From assembly GCF_963678635.1 (NCBI RefSeq), contig NC_087065.1:59112754-59176753 (forward strand): a stretch of 64,000 nucleotides of DNA, in the 5' to 3' direction. Within the stretch, counting starts at the first letter, position 1; each line of letters begins with the position of its first letter. The position numbers were made by a program, and so were the translations under genes. The notes under the pieces were generated by a model. That model did no database searches, was not told the origin of the DNA, and saw only the letters and a program-made list of their open reading frames with translations. The stretch is from Symsagittifera roscoffensis. Its lineage: Eukaryota; Xenacoelomorpha; Acoela; Convolutidae. Below, one piece after another: positions 58,701 to 62,425 of the stretch.

Positions 58701-58953
58701 TCTCAGTGACTTGATGCAGTACCACCAAATTCTGCGCAAGAGAGACGAGAACCTCAAAAAGTGGGAGCAACGCAAGCTGTTTTACTCCGAATTGAGACAT
58801 CTTTTGTCAAATTACGTCAGCTCTCAGGAAAACAAAGAATTCACGGTTGCGCCTCATATTATGCGAGATGTGAACAAACTGAAACCAGTGCGGATGAGAG
58901 CTGAAGATCAAAATGTTAACATGCATGCTCCTGGTTGCTCGCACCACAATTAA
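22357..58953 (+). CDS. DRC1: Dynein regulatory complex subunit 1 (DRC1/CCDC164), gene span of 14 exons
   Basis: Coiled-coil subunit of the nexin-dynein regulatory complex (N-DRC), which links neighbouring doublet microtubules in motile cilia and flagella and restrains dynein. The exons, all meeting in phase, are 22357-22720, 26418-26634, 28110-28363, 28784-28846, 29107-29216, 33802-33961, 34471-34574, 35489-35611, 47776-47910, 48425-48618, 51039-51291, 51427-51828, 52175-52286 and 58688-58953. They total 2757 nt, 918 aa, against about 740 for human DRC1; the excess is mostly N-terminal. Recognition rests on the long charged coiled coil (residues about 280-575), a segment with FQIWLSNEQEAQQL then KLFDADKLI and LGL, a conserved FVTFF-type helical region, and a C-terminal coiled coil (NYD-SP28_assoc region) with YHQILRKRDENLKK. 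The paralogue DRC2/CCDC65 is less likely because of the length and the C-terminal module. Exon 1 assignment rests on phase and position only. Confidence 0.87.
22608..22655 (+). other. DRC1: Possible 48-nt in-frame intron in DRC1 exon 1
   Basis: The donor GAGCAG|GTATGA is strong, and the pyrimidine-rich acceptor CTAATTTTCAG has a CTAAT-like branch word just before it. Keeping it adds 16 residues including an Asp/Arg cluster. Sequence alone cannot decide. Confidence 0.4.
22852..23070. mobile_element. hAT-like MITE (GGCTCTTTTCCAG family), 219 bp, perfect target duplication
   Basis: The left end GGCTCTTTTCCAGTTTCCC and right end GGGAACTGGAAAAGAGCC are inverted repeats. The 8-bp direct repeat AGCTTATT flanks it exactly (22844-22851 and 23071-23078), the target size of the hAT superfamily. 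It is non-coding. Confidence 0.92.
23653..24072. repeat. Inverted pair of 15-bp TTACCCTATKCCA repeat arrays
   Basis: The left arm (23653-23755) is a run of roughly 15-bp units such as TTACCCTATTCCATT and TTAACCCTATGCCAAT. The right arm (23963-24072) is the complement, with units such as CATAGGGTAAATTGG. The outer ends AAGACAACTTACCC and GGTTAGATTGTCTTT also match inverted. The ~200-bp centre is unusually GC-rich (CGCGCC, GCGCGTGCGTAGCGCGCC). It has no ORF. Confidence 0.75.
24443..24661. mobile_element. hAT-like MITE (GGCTCTTTTCCAG family), 219 bp
   Basis: The ends GGCTCTTTCCATTTTCGCCC and GGGGGAAAGTGAAAAAGAGCA are imperfect inverted repeats. It is flanked by TCAAGAGT (24435-24442) and TCAAGATT (24662-24669), an 8-bp target duplication with one mismatch. 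It is the same length as the copy at 22852. Confidence 0.87.
24851..25445. mobile_element. Inverted-repeat element with homopolymer ends, ~595 bp
   Basis: The left end ATAATTGGGATCAATTGAGC plus AATCT and a C-run matches inverted the right end: a G-run (25404-25419) followed by AGATTGCTCAATTGATCCAAT. A second inner pair, GATAGATCAATAGGTAC and GATAGCTCAATAGGTCATTAC, lies next to the runs. A target duplication is not clear, and there is no ORF. Confidence 0.5.
25625..26233 (+). repeat. 22-bp minisatellite, about 28 units
   Basis: The unit is TCRAGCAYGGTCGAAACATACC. A rarer variant, CTCGAGCGCGGTGGAAAC, recurs at 25821, 26041 and 26195, spacing 220 and 154 bp (10 and 7 units), so there is a higher-order pattern. 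Because 22 is not a multiple of three and no unit holds a stop in most frames, several frames on both strands stay open for over 60-250 codons; these are not genes. It sits in DRC1 intron 1, ending 184 bp before exon 2. Confidence 0.97.
26418..26634 (+). CDS. DRC1: DRC1 exon 2 (residues ~122-194)
   Basis: Acceptor TTTTCCTAG|AC, donor TTTCAG|GTTCTA, entering with phase 1 and leaving with phase 2. Charged, GC-rich coding text, including YVRYRKKHIDDLDLTQVAWV and a stretch of Glu. Confidence 0.8.
26635..28109 (+). other. DRC1 intron 2
   Basis: 1.5 kb, containing one MITE with a perfect target duplication (27626-27886). Around 27040-27180 the word GGTCG(A)A recurs irregularly, perhaps a decayed extension of the minisatellite. 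Nothing else was seen. Confidence 0.6.
27626..27886 (+). mobile_element. hAT-like MITE (CAGGGGCGGAT family), 261 bp, internally deleted
   Basis: The left end is CAGGGGCGGTTTTAG and the right end CTAGATCCGCTCCTG, imperfect inverted repeats. The perfect 8-bp target duplication is ATACTAAG (27618-27625 and 27887-27894). It lacks the GGCGCC and GCGCGCGCC blocks present in longer copies, so it has an internal deletion. Confidence 0.93.
28110..28363 (+). CDS. DRC1: DRC1 exon 3 (residues ~194-279)
   Basis: Acceptor GTTTCGCAG|A, donor AGAAAAG|GTCACT, phase 2 in and phase 1 out. Encodes a helical segment (FFANTMGWVDRHNALRDD, then many Gln/Glu). The donor is weak after +2, but phase and sequence fit. 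Confidence 0.82.
28784..28846 (+). CDS. DRC1: DRC1 exon 4 (63 bp, residues ~279-299)
   Basis: Acceptor TTTGTTTCCAG|AG, donor AACAAAG|GTAAAT, phase 1 in and out. The small exon encodes VESHFTNIEQILNTIDENK, typical coiled coil. Too short for an ORF scan, but the splice sites and phase agree on both sides. Confidence 0.85.
29107..29216 (+). CDS. DRC1: DRC1 exon 5 (residues ~300-336)
   Basis: Acceptor CATTTCAAG|GT, donor ACCAAG|GTAACA, phase 1 in and phase 0 out. LRSIREKLDTLREIREGEE continues the coiled coil; the end (FLDNVIQTK) aligns with the human DRC1 stretch that leads into the KDDQ segment. Confidence 0.88.
29616..31140 (+). pseudogene. Decayed non-LTR retrotransposon (LINE) fragments
   Basis: At 30270-30370 the plus strand reads a Lys/Asn-rich linker, NRTNWTTAKFKNEINKKNKL, typical of the endonuclease-RT linker in CR1/Jockey-type LINEs. 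At 30975-31110 it reads QYGFRNRSAVDATLELTEQL then VKNLEENCSSFVYLK, the RT region around the first catalytic strand, and breaks off with SHKNVRHS where the FDTVDHK motif is expected. Many stops and shifts. The open frame at 29616-29915 may be part of the same element. Confidence 0.65.
31668..32060 (+). repeat. Diverged third copy of the 540-bp dispersed repeat
   Basis: ACGGAATATTTGCGCTCTGG, TTTGGGACAACTAGCGC and GGAGACTTAATCCGTCTGAG line up in order with blocks of the 1898-2965 copies, same orientation. Both ends are eroded. Confidence 0.7.
32774..33235 (-). CDS. Open frame of 153 codons, unrecognised, probably not a gene
   Basis: Longest unexplained open frame in DRC1 intron 5. It contains several Cys (CWTKKG, CISDVLRCKDCLYSRKRY) and mixed composition, but no motif, splice context or promoter that I can support. 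It could be a transposon remnant. Confidence 0.15.
   Translation of the reverse strand: MAVPWFKTKLQNTFYTSSILYSVYTVPGRGAHCMLRLSKPSRWQCWTKKGIVDTGYSVEHKFGTSSLVKIYLHALTKKGFGRFCISDVLRCKDCLYSRKRYMDDRIKLLKHRVPQLPTLVCSLNCLPIFPKFLLRRGRMSNIFNSVGPRVITE
33354..33511. mobile_element. Small relative of the TGCTTATCATACA TIR family
   Basis: GCGGGTTGACAAAAACTTCT then TATCATACATTTTC on the left and GAAAATTACATGATAAGTAT then TTTTCCATAGAC on the right form an imperfect inverted repeat. It resembles the ends of the element at 4708-5653 without its interior. Confidence 0.55.
33802..33961 (+). CDS. DRC1: DRC1 exon 6 (residues ~337-389)
   Basis: Acceptor CCATTTTCAG|, donor GAAA|GTAAGA, phase 0 in and phase 1 out. 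DEQFRKTVEQQSESILLCER corresponds to the human DRC1 segment with DDQY...KKQSDDICLLLER; this is one of the strongest matches supporting the assignment. Confidence 0.93.
34471..34574 (+). CDS. DRC1: DRC1 exon 7, ends at a GC donor (residues ~390-424)
   Basis: Acceptor TTCTGCTTGCAG|AG, phase 1 in and phase 0 out. EEWKRTAEKIDDRNRQHMEN is coiled coil. The frame continues into exon 8 only if the donor is AAAAAG|GCAACA; no GT lies nearby that would keep the frame, so a GC-AG intron is inferred. Confidence 0.87.
34705..35319 (+). mobile_element. hAT-like MITE (CAGGGGCGGAT family), 615 bp including a nested MITE
   Basis: The left end CAGGGGCGGATTTAG and right end CTAGATCCGCCCCTG are inverted repeats. 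The target duplication is GCTAATTC (34697-34704) and GGTAATTC (35320-35327), 7 of 8 bases. Without the nested element and its duplicated target it is about 400 bp, with GCGCGCGCCGAAAAAA, GGAGAGGTCGG and two GGTCGAC words as in the other copies. Confidence 0.93.
34861..35065. mobile_element. Nested hAT-like MITE (GGCTCTTTT family), 205 bp
   Basis: The ends GGCTCTTTTTCCTTTTCCCC and GGGGGGAAGAGCC are inverted repeats. The perfect 8-bp target duplication is GAAACCAA (34853-34860 and 35066-35073). It interrupts the CAGGGGCGGAT-family MITE, which fixes the order of insertion. Confidence 0.93.
35489..35611 (+). CDS. DRC1: DRC1 exon 8 (residues ~425-465)
   Basis: Acceptor GATGGTTAG|, donor CATCAG|GTCAAT, phase 0 in and out. 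MLNETLEAESATRQKIILID continues the heptad coiled coil and aligns with the human segment around IKLEQDVQILEQQL. Confidence 0.9.
36223..36903 (-). pseudogene. LINE RT thumb and C-terminal domain
   Basis: Opens with FQYLGVIIDSQLKFTDHV, the thumb motif that should follow the FADD block, then KLGRFNGIMYKGR and LKFYLAYVVPIISYGLLVYG, typical of the region after RT in CR1/Jockey elements. It ends with a stop at 36223, about 120 bp before the terminal microsatellite. Confidence 0.88.
36825..37805 (-). pseudogene. LINE reverse transcriptase
   Basis: Non-LTR RT with the blocks in order: SSGHDGLSTKMIK, NYRPISLLTVFSKIFEKLL, GFREKHSC, LALFIDLRKAFDTV (first catalytic Asp), YGVPQGSVLGPLFFLLYIND, and FADDTAIL (catalytic Asp pair). 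All catalytic residues are present. A frame break near 36900 separates it from the C-terminal YLGVIID motif. Confidence 0.92.
37839..38459 (-). pseudogene. LINE endonuclease end and linker region
   Basis: Begins with the SDHYAL histidine motif of the endonuclease and continues through the basic linker (KDWITNDIKKMCKKRD, RRAQRDYHDKKIEKC) that precedes RT in Jockey/CR1-type LINEs. The frame ends at 37839, and the RT lies in another frame just downstream. Confidence 0.8.
38456..39058 (-). pseudogene. LINE AP endonuclease domain
   Basis: Nicks target DNA for target-primed reverse transcription. Visible motifs: FLNVQSLRNHHDQLK (N-terminal Asn motif), ALCETWLS (catalytic Glu), SRGGGLA, VCLMYRPPS (the Y-R-P-P motif) and GDMNSDI (G-D-x-N). 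At 38507-38511 a T-run (A-run in the sense direction) shifts the frame; the final motif SLSDHYAL is found in the next frame (from 38459 down), so the enzyme is broken in this copy. Confidence 0.88.
39150..39362 (-). CDS. LINE ORF1-like short basic protein
   Basis: 70 codons, starting MGTPGKRKRNVAF (nuclear-signal-like) and ending in an acidic tail (SSEEKD). It lies 91 bp upstream of the endonuclease start in the same strand. I see no zinc knuckle or RRM. It may be a truncated ORF1 or a 5' leader peptide. Confidence 0.45.
   Translation of the reverse strand: MGTPGKRKRNVAFRSPDSHESQNDIQERKIDKLCCLVEKLIESHSPPPKKMTTSGDVVSDDNMGSSEEKD
40317..40360. repeat. Short perfect-looking hairpin
   Basis: ATCATGGAAGACCAAGGTCGA pairs with TCGATTTGGCCTTCCATGAT around a CTCG loop, with two mismatches. 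Unit GGCGCCAATAT lies beside it. Function unknown. Confidence 0.6.
40940..41151 (+). repeat. Left LTR, 212 bp
   Basis: TGTTGCGAATCTTACC ... ATTTTATCA. It differs from the right LTR by three substitutions and one 1-base indel, so about 98% identity and a fairly recent insertion. An internal palindrome CATTCTCTCTGACGGAGAGAATG may be a regulatory or terminator-like hairpin. Confidence 0.95.
41151..41873 (+). pseudogene. gag of the gypsy element, with early stop and frameshift
   Basis: Structural capsid protein. The natural start is probably ATG at 41151, which overlaps the primer-binding site (MAQSNSNE), but TGA at 41175 interrupts it; the frame then runs through FWQNHTVDPPIPWEEWSDLF and a long capsid-type helical region with RDRESLEQFWGALAEM. 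At the T-run 41779-41786 the remaining gag (HMKNSDIQRKLLTE) shifts into the frame of the next ORF. A programmed shift is possible in principle, but the position inside the capsid region speaks for an indel. Confidence 0.88.
41787..43353 (+). pseudogene. gag end, protease and N-terminal reverse transcriptase of the gypsy element
   Basis: The frame is open from 41719. It encodes the nucleocapsid with two zinc knuckles: an unusual CMKCGGNFTKGHLAVC followed by a standard C-x2-C-x4-H-x4-C (CTTCKYRGHFTKLC). The protease region follows, but the expected catalytic D-T-G is replaced by NIGLASPASF, so it should be dead. RT follows with RRVPLHLLDSVKSEL, LDLKNAYSQL (first catalytic Asp), FYGLGDMPNEFQRVMD and YLDDILVASKG (catalytic pair). 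Compared with the decayed copy at 14.4 kb, a short SPIV-containing stretch is missing after ENCD. An A-run at 43319-43326 shifts the frame and truncates RT at 43353. Confidence 0.92.
43327..46943 (+). pseudogene. RT end, RNase H, integrase and long C-terminal extension of the gypsy element
   Basis: A single frame interrupted only by TGA at 43971-43973. The RT connection domain includes RSFFGSTNQYIKF. RNase H shows KTDASHNGLGA, STKELELLGVVWAVEHY and IITDHKALL, with its acidic residues. Integrase shows the zinc region (HESHPGQFG, WWPHINRQI, CTQC), core Asp in NLDFAGP, second Asp in IRVDHASCF and Glu in NGLVEKLVHT, then an SH3-like end (STVELSDGKIIRKSD). A further ~340 residues rich in Ser/Thr/Pro/Asp follow, with DWEWIAGGFPCREM and RRSSRNVGPPQFYG motifs. 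The product would insert cDNA into the genome if the frame were intact. Confidence 0.92.
47239..47451 (+). repeat. Right LTR, 213 bp
   Basis: Same TG...CA boundaries as the left LTR, preceded by the polypurine tract and followed by the target duplicate CTCAG and the rest of the interrupted MITE. Confidence 0.95.
47776..47910 (+). CDS. DRC1: DRC1 exon 9 (residues ~466-510)
   Basis: Acceptor ATGCACAG|, donor GCCAAA|GTCAGT, phase 0 in and out. A second in-frame AG nine bases later (GTGTTGCAG|) could be used alternatively, dropping V-L-Q. KRQIVSLYSQLLKSKDELRN is coiled coil and aligns with the human segment RKINRLHDILNNLRSKY. Confidence 0.9.
48032..48395 (+). repeat. Tandem repeat, ~130-bp unit, about 2.8 copies
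   Basis: ATTCCAATACGTTTAA begins units at 48032, 48165 and 48293, each followed by CATTCAATTGGATGTCA and a stretch of GATT/AATC words that are self-complementary. The array ends about 30 bp before the exon 10 acceptor. Confidence 0.9.
48425..48618 (+). CDS. DRC1: DRC1 exon 10 (residues ~511-575)
   Basis: Acceptor TTGTTTTTCAG|, donor ATCAC|GTAGGC, phase 0 in and phase 2 out. It holds the most diagnostic DRC1 stretch: FQIWLSNEQEAQQLMRKL followed by FDADKLI, equivalent to human [20 protein letters not shown] and FDVDRII. Confidence 0.95.
49441..49530 (+). repeat. Cluster of AGACAATTCAGCC words
   Basis: The words AGACAATTCGGCCAA, AGACAATTCAGCCAA, AGACAATTCAGCG, AGACAATTCAGCCTG and AGACAAACCAGCC occur at irregular 15-30 bp intervals. 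Probably a decayed tandem repeat. Confidence 0.65.
49680..49882. mobile_element. Palindromic MITE, ~203 bp
   Basis: CCAGTATTTAGACAGCCGCG and the complementary CGCGGCTGTCTAAATACTGA form ends of an inverted repeat about 80 bp per arm, with the middle CAGTATTTAGACAAATACTG palindrome repeated in both arms and an AT-rich loop. It would fold into one long hairpin. There is no ORF and no clear target duplication. Confidence 0.8.
50188..50745 (+). repeat. Dispersed repeat (GGAACTTTGTATTCG family) copy
   Basis: GGAACTATGTATGTGGGTGTG, TTCGAACGACTTC, GTGTCGACAAAAAC, the block GCGAGCGAGCAGG, and at the end TGTGCTACTTGTACAGTAACC match the other copies in order and orientation. Confidence 0.75.
51039..51291 (+). 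CDS. DRC1: DRC1 exon 11, ends at a GC donor (residues ~575-659)
   Basis: The acceptor AATGTTTGAG|G is poor in pyrimidines but is the only AG giving the right phase. EWQLGLTYKHPGT follows the exon 10 end as human HHLGLPWAAP does. The acidic linker EEEELEETLSGSGE is variable. The last residues RVVLE join exon 12 (IFDSVSQEL) only with donor CTAGAG|GCATGT, a second GC-AG intron; the GT donors nearby would delete 3-4 conserved residues. Confidence 0.8.
51427..51828 (+). CDS. DRC1: DRC1 exon 12 (residues ~660-793)
   Basis: Acceptor TTGTTTCAG|, donor GAACAGCAG|GTTTGT, phase 0 in and out. The helical domain DKILGCLGLTSDEEIRKFVT corresponds to human [20 protein letters not shown]. A long acidic linker (DEFEGYDEELAAIFDDKD) follows, then LTQFLSRFREFLV, equivalent to human DVLKILEAFV. 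Confidence 0.93.
52175..52286 (+). CDS. DRC1: DRC1 exon 13 (residues ~794-831)
   Basis: Acceptor TTCTTCAACAG|, donor TCAAAC|GTCAGT, phase 0 in and phase 1 out. NDSFYWQMIANAISKDKIK matches the human pattern DSEYWQALTTVIPSSK. The frame stays open beyond the donor for about 70 nt, but only splicing at GTCAGT gives the conserved L-W start of exon 14. Confidence 0.9.
52400..52720. mobile_element. Fragments of CAGGGGCGGAT-family MITEs
   Basis: 52400-52535 has GGCGCCTTTGGTGCCAA and ends near AGATCTACCCCTG. 52645-52720 is a reversed fragment starting GGGCGGATCTAGGATTTTCT then CGAGGGAGGGG. Both are incomplete and old. Confidence 0.6.
53078..53822 (+). repeat. Dispersed repeat (GGAACTTTGTATTCG family), compound copy
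   Basis: Begins GGAGGAACTTTGTATTCTGG; the CCCTTTCAGTCGTGA...CGACATT...GTGTCGAGA block occurs twice (53190-53260 and 53388-53450), so part of the unit is duplicated. It ends with GTGCTACTTGCAAAGTAACC near 53795-53815. Confidence 0.75.
53931..54832 (-). repeat. Tandem duplication, 452-bp unit
   Basis: CTAGTCAAGCTATGTTGGG starts at 53931 and at 54383; the two units differ by a 2-base indel and very few substitutions. Contains the LINE RT thumb fragment. Confidence 0.95.
53931..57015 (-). pseudogene. Decayed minus-strand LINE with internal 452-bp duplication
   Basis: Minus-strand remnants of a CR1/Jockey-type RT. YLGVLAEKHLTSTTNLNKCL plus FRSLVMFYISFSSFF is the thumb region (54301-53960, and again 54751-54542). 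LAELADDKST near 54930-54900 stands where the F-A-D-D box belongs. A GTVLGP-like block lies near 54990. The 114-codon frame at 57015-56671 may be linker sequence. The duplicated unit spans 53931-54382 and 54383-54832, nearly identical, so the duplication is younger than the decay of the LINE. Confidence 0.7.
58325..58446 (-). mobile_element. hAT-like MITE end fragment, reverse orientation
   Basis: Read on the minus strand it starts CATCAGCGGATTTAGGAGG and continues into the family's GGGATTCGACCCCCTGC and GTACTATTTGGAGATATCC blocks. The right half is missing. Confidence 0.75.
58688..58953 (+). CDS. DRC1: DRC1 exon 14, C-terminus and stop (residues ~831-918)
   Basis: Acceptor TTTGTTCAG|TT, phase 1 in. 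L-W-E-R-V-L then DLMQYHQILRKRDENLKK and LLSNYVSSQENKEF correspond to the conserved human C-terminal coiled coil ([21 protein letters not shown], then LLQQYLNSKINSEL). This is the NYD-SP28_assoc module that binds the complex together. It ends after a short His/Cys tail; the stop TAA is at 58951-58953. Confidence 0.94.
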
Positions 58954-58972
58954 AATTGGCATATAATATTTG

Positions 58973-58978
58973 CAATAA
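58973..58978 (+). terminator. DRC1: DRC1 polyadenylation signal
   Basis: AATAAA 20 bp after the stop codon, the first such signal downstream, implying a very short 3' UTR. Confidence 0.7.
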
Positions 58979-59348
58979 AAATTATTCTAGAAAAGGTTAT
59001 ATTTGTTATTAAGACCACAATAATGTGAAAAACTTGAGATCACGTATCATGAAGGTTTATATATATATATTTTTCAATACCTTAAAACTTATCCTAAGAA
59101 ATCTAGCAAATATTTGCATCAAGAAATATTTAAAGATTCTCTGATTTGACATCAAAAACAGTTTGAAATTCTCTGATTTGAGATTCAACTCAAAAAGTTG
59201 AAAGCGAATATATAATTTTCTTTGTTAGTTTTGGTAAATTAAAAATTTGTTAACAAAAAATTAAACTTAAGTCCTTTCCCCTTCTTATTATTTTTTAAAA
59301 TTTCAGTTGCTGTTTCAAGCAAAAGCGCGGGCCGATGTTGTGGTTAAG

Positions 59349-60216
59349 GTGGCGTCCCTCATGCTTGAAGGACCGAATGCTTGAAATTAATTTTAGCTTG
59401 CTTTCAGCCAATCAAAATTGAGTATTCAAAATCTCAAACTAAATCACAAAAATCTCAAAGTAAGAAAATAAAGTCAGGTCATTAGTGTTATTATTGACCG
59501 ATTAGATAATAAATAGATAAGTTTTCAAGACTGAAATTTTTTAAATTATTTTGAACTCATTAATCTTGATGATTGCCTGAATAGTAATGCGGTTGTAACC
59601 CGCAATTTGTAATATTTTTGATTAATTTCCACTGATTTAATACATTTTCTGTTGATATTGACTTCGATTTTGTGAGAAGGGCGTTTAGCCAATAGAAACG
59701 CTTAGCGATTTTGATTGGTTGAAACTTTTTAAGCATTCGGTCCTTCAAGCATGAGAACCCTCCCCTGTGGTTAAGATTATTGCGATTATGATAAGACTAT
59801 AATGACCGAAGGGGAGGGTTCTCATGCTTGAAGGACCGAATGCTTGAAAAACTTCAACCAATCAAAATCGCTAAGCGTTTCTATTGGCTAAATGCCTTTC
59901 TCACAAAATCGAAGTCAATATTAACAGAAAACTTATTAAATCAGAGGAAAATAATCAAAAATACCACAAATTGCGGAATACAACGGCATTACTATTCAGA
60001 TAATCATCAAGATTAATGAGTTCAAAATCATAAGAATTTTTCCAGTCTTGAAAACTCATCTGCTTATTATCTAATCGGTCAATATTAACACTAATGGCCT
60101 GGAATTACTTTGAGATTTTCGCGATTTCCTTCAAGATTTTGAATACTCAATTCTGATTGACTGAAAGAAAGCTAAAATTAATTTTAAGCATTCGGTCCTT
60201 CAAGCATGAGGGACGC
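59349..60216. mobile_element. Two inverted copies of a ~410-bp TIR element forming a long palindrome
   Basis: Left copy 59349-59765 and right copy about 59807-60216 are head to head, about 45 bp apart. Each is bounded by CATGCTTGAAGGACCGAATG in inverted orientation. The left copy is flanked by TGTGGTTAAG (59339-59348 and 59766-59775), the right by TGACCGAA / TGGCCGAA, so they look like two separate insertions. The arms are about 90% identical by eye. There is no real ORF; similar small frames in both arms are shadows of the repeat. Confidence 0.88.
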
Positions 60217-60389
60217 CAGTGGCCGAACTTTGATCTTTGCACACCATCGCGACCAAAATAAGGTAATTCAAATTTTGCAGACCGAGAAACCGAAGCGAAC
60301 AAAAAAAACTAAACGCGACCGGCACAACTTCGAACGAGTTGCATTTTTGCTAGAAATTGGATGCTCACTCGTTTTGATGTCAGGTCTTC

Positions 60390-61415
60390 AAAAACTAGTG
60401 TGGAACTTTGTATTCGCGTGTGTTTTAATTTTTTTTCCACGCAAAATCAGGTACCAGAAATAATCATCGAACTGGGTTGAATGATACATCATATTAAAGT
60501 CCTTTTAATTGTGATTCGAACCACATTTAAAAATTTCAAAAAATTTTTCCCAGTGTTGAGAAAAACCGTTTAAAAATTTTTGCTTTTTCGTCTTATTTCG
60601 AGCGAACAAAGCGAGCGAGCAGTTTTTTTTATTGATTAATTGCTCAAAAGCTTACAAGAGACTTTTTCAAACGTAAATTAATAATTTCACTTGGGTAACT
60701 TTAGTTTACATTGAGTATTTTAGCGCCTTTTTGGGATCGATTTTTTCATAAATCCAAAAAACTTCAAAAAATTTAAAAAATCTTCGAAAGTTTTTTTGTT
60801 TTTTTTTCTTCGTTTTTTGGTAGTTTCTCTACATTTCTTTTCAATTTGTTTATATAGTATGGCTGTCAAATGTACCTAGCCCCCAGATTTTTTTCAGCTC
60901 TTTTTATCACACCACGCCGGGAAACTCTTTCTAATTTCCACGAGAAATCGGGAACAACAAATATTTATCGGACTGGGTTGAGTGATTTATCAAATTTAAG
61001 CCCTTTCAATCGTGATTCAAACCACATTCTAATTTTCCCAAAAAAAATTTTGTGTTGAGAAAAACTTATCTGAAGATTTTGGCTTTTGGTCTTATTTCGA
61101 TCGAGTAAAGGCAGCTAGCAGGCTTTAAATAGCTGATTTATGCTTAATTTAAGCCACAAAAACTTAGTTTCAGGCAAGTAAAAATAATTTCCACATTTTT
61201 TATTTTATTACAATTTTTTCTAATCCGTTTTCTGCCAAAAGTCGTGTCCAATTTGCTTGTTCTACTATGACTGACGAATATGCTTTAGTTGTACTTTTGC
61301 GTTCAAATCACACCGCGTAGAAAAAATAGACACTATTCTGAAAAAAAAACTTTTTTTTTTGAACTTTGTTAGTATATGGCCGGAACACTGTGCTATTTGC
61401 ACAGTAACCGCCTAT
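60390..61415 (+). repeat. Two dispersed repeats (GGAACTTTGTATTCG family) in tandem
   Basis: The first copy begins GGAACTTTGTATTCGCGTGTG at 60395. A second, starting near 60860, repeats the TCGTGATTC, AACCACATT and GTTGAGAAAAAC blocks and ends TGTGCTATTTGCACAGTAACC at about 61388-61410. A further end word, TGTGCTACTTGGGCACCAA, lies at 61680. Confidence 0.7.
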
Positions 61416-61877
61416 CCTTGTCTTACTTGTAAATGTCGGTTCTCTGACTTGTGTTCAAGATCATAGCTTTACAAGTACGCGACTTACTACTGCAACTCAT
61501 TTTCAGACCATACTGGGACTAATTTTCAGACTACCTCGAAAAATTTTCTGACTAGTCCACCAAAATTCCATATATTGAAGGTTTTTCCGCAATTTTCAAA
61601 AAACTATTCAGACTGAATTTGAAAAAAATCAATAAAAAAATTAGCGGACCTAAACTTGGGAACTGTGGACTGCACATTCTGTGCTACTTGGGCACCAAAC
61701 GACTATTTTGCTTCACTTTTTTTGCTTCAGTAGGTGTTCATTAAGTCAAAAAACTTTTTTGCACATATTTTTGTTCAATATTGAAAACCATCTGATTTGG
61801 TTGGGTACTTATTATTTAATTTTAGCCAAGTTCATTCATATAGACACGCATGCTAATTCCAACAAATGCAAATAGGC

Positions 61878-61950
61878 CGGTCTCCTTGTAGCTTGATGGT
61901 AAGGAGCGCAGAAAATATCCTCTCAACCGGAAATATAACCAGCGCCGATT
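61878..61950 (+). pseudogene. tRNA-like relic (SINE head or tRNA pseudogene)
   Basis: GTAGCTTGATGGTAAGGAGC resembles a tRNA A box and D-arm, followed by CGCAGAAAATATCC and CTCAACCGG, which could be an anticodon arm; the B box is not conserved (GGAAATATAACC). It is not a functional tRNA. Confidence 0.3.
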
Positions 61951-62425
61951 TCATGAAAAAAGAAGGTGATATCGTCACCAAGTCTGTATTAGGATTTCAA
62001 GTTTCCAACTTTTTCAAGTCAAACTGAAATTTCACTCCGTTTGATATTTATGGCTGGTCTTTCTTTAAAGTCTACCCTAAAAACGGAGTTATTCCTGATA
62101 TTAAACACAGTTAAACTATATTTTACTGCGTTTATACGCCATAAAATTACATTAAAAAATGATGTAATTGTTTTTTGATGCAAAGTTTTATTAGATTTAG
62201 AAGGATAAAATTCGAATCATTGGAAGACTTTGATTTTAAAACCGCCACAAGCCGCCATTATTAAAATTATAATACCTTTTATGGATTATAGCACAACTCT
62301 ATGAAAAATGGAATGTATCGAAATCAAACAACGCTATCCAGGAAAAACAATCACAAAAATCTCTCTGATACAAACGGATGGATTAGAATCCGGGAAATTC
62401 ATAAATCTGAATACGTCTCTTTATT

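Noticed and set aside
26418-58953. CCDC180 or a generic coiled-coil protein as identity of the large plus-strand gene
   Set aside because: The WLSNEQEA...FDADKLI...LGL stretch and the C-terminal coiled coil fit DRC1 in order and spacing; nothing specific to CCDC180 was seen.
59560-60016. Matching ~62-codon frames on opposite strands (MKDRMLEK-type start)
   Set aside because: Both lie at the same place in the two inverted MITE arms; they are the same repeat read twice.
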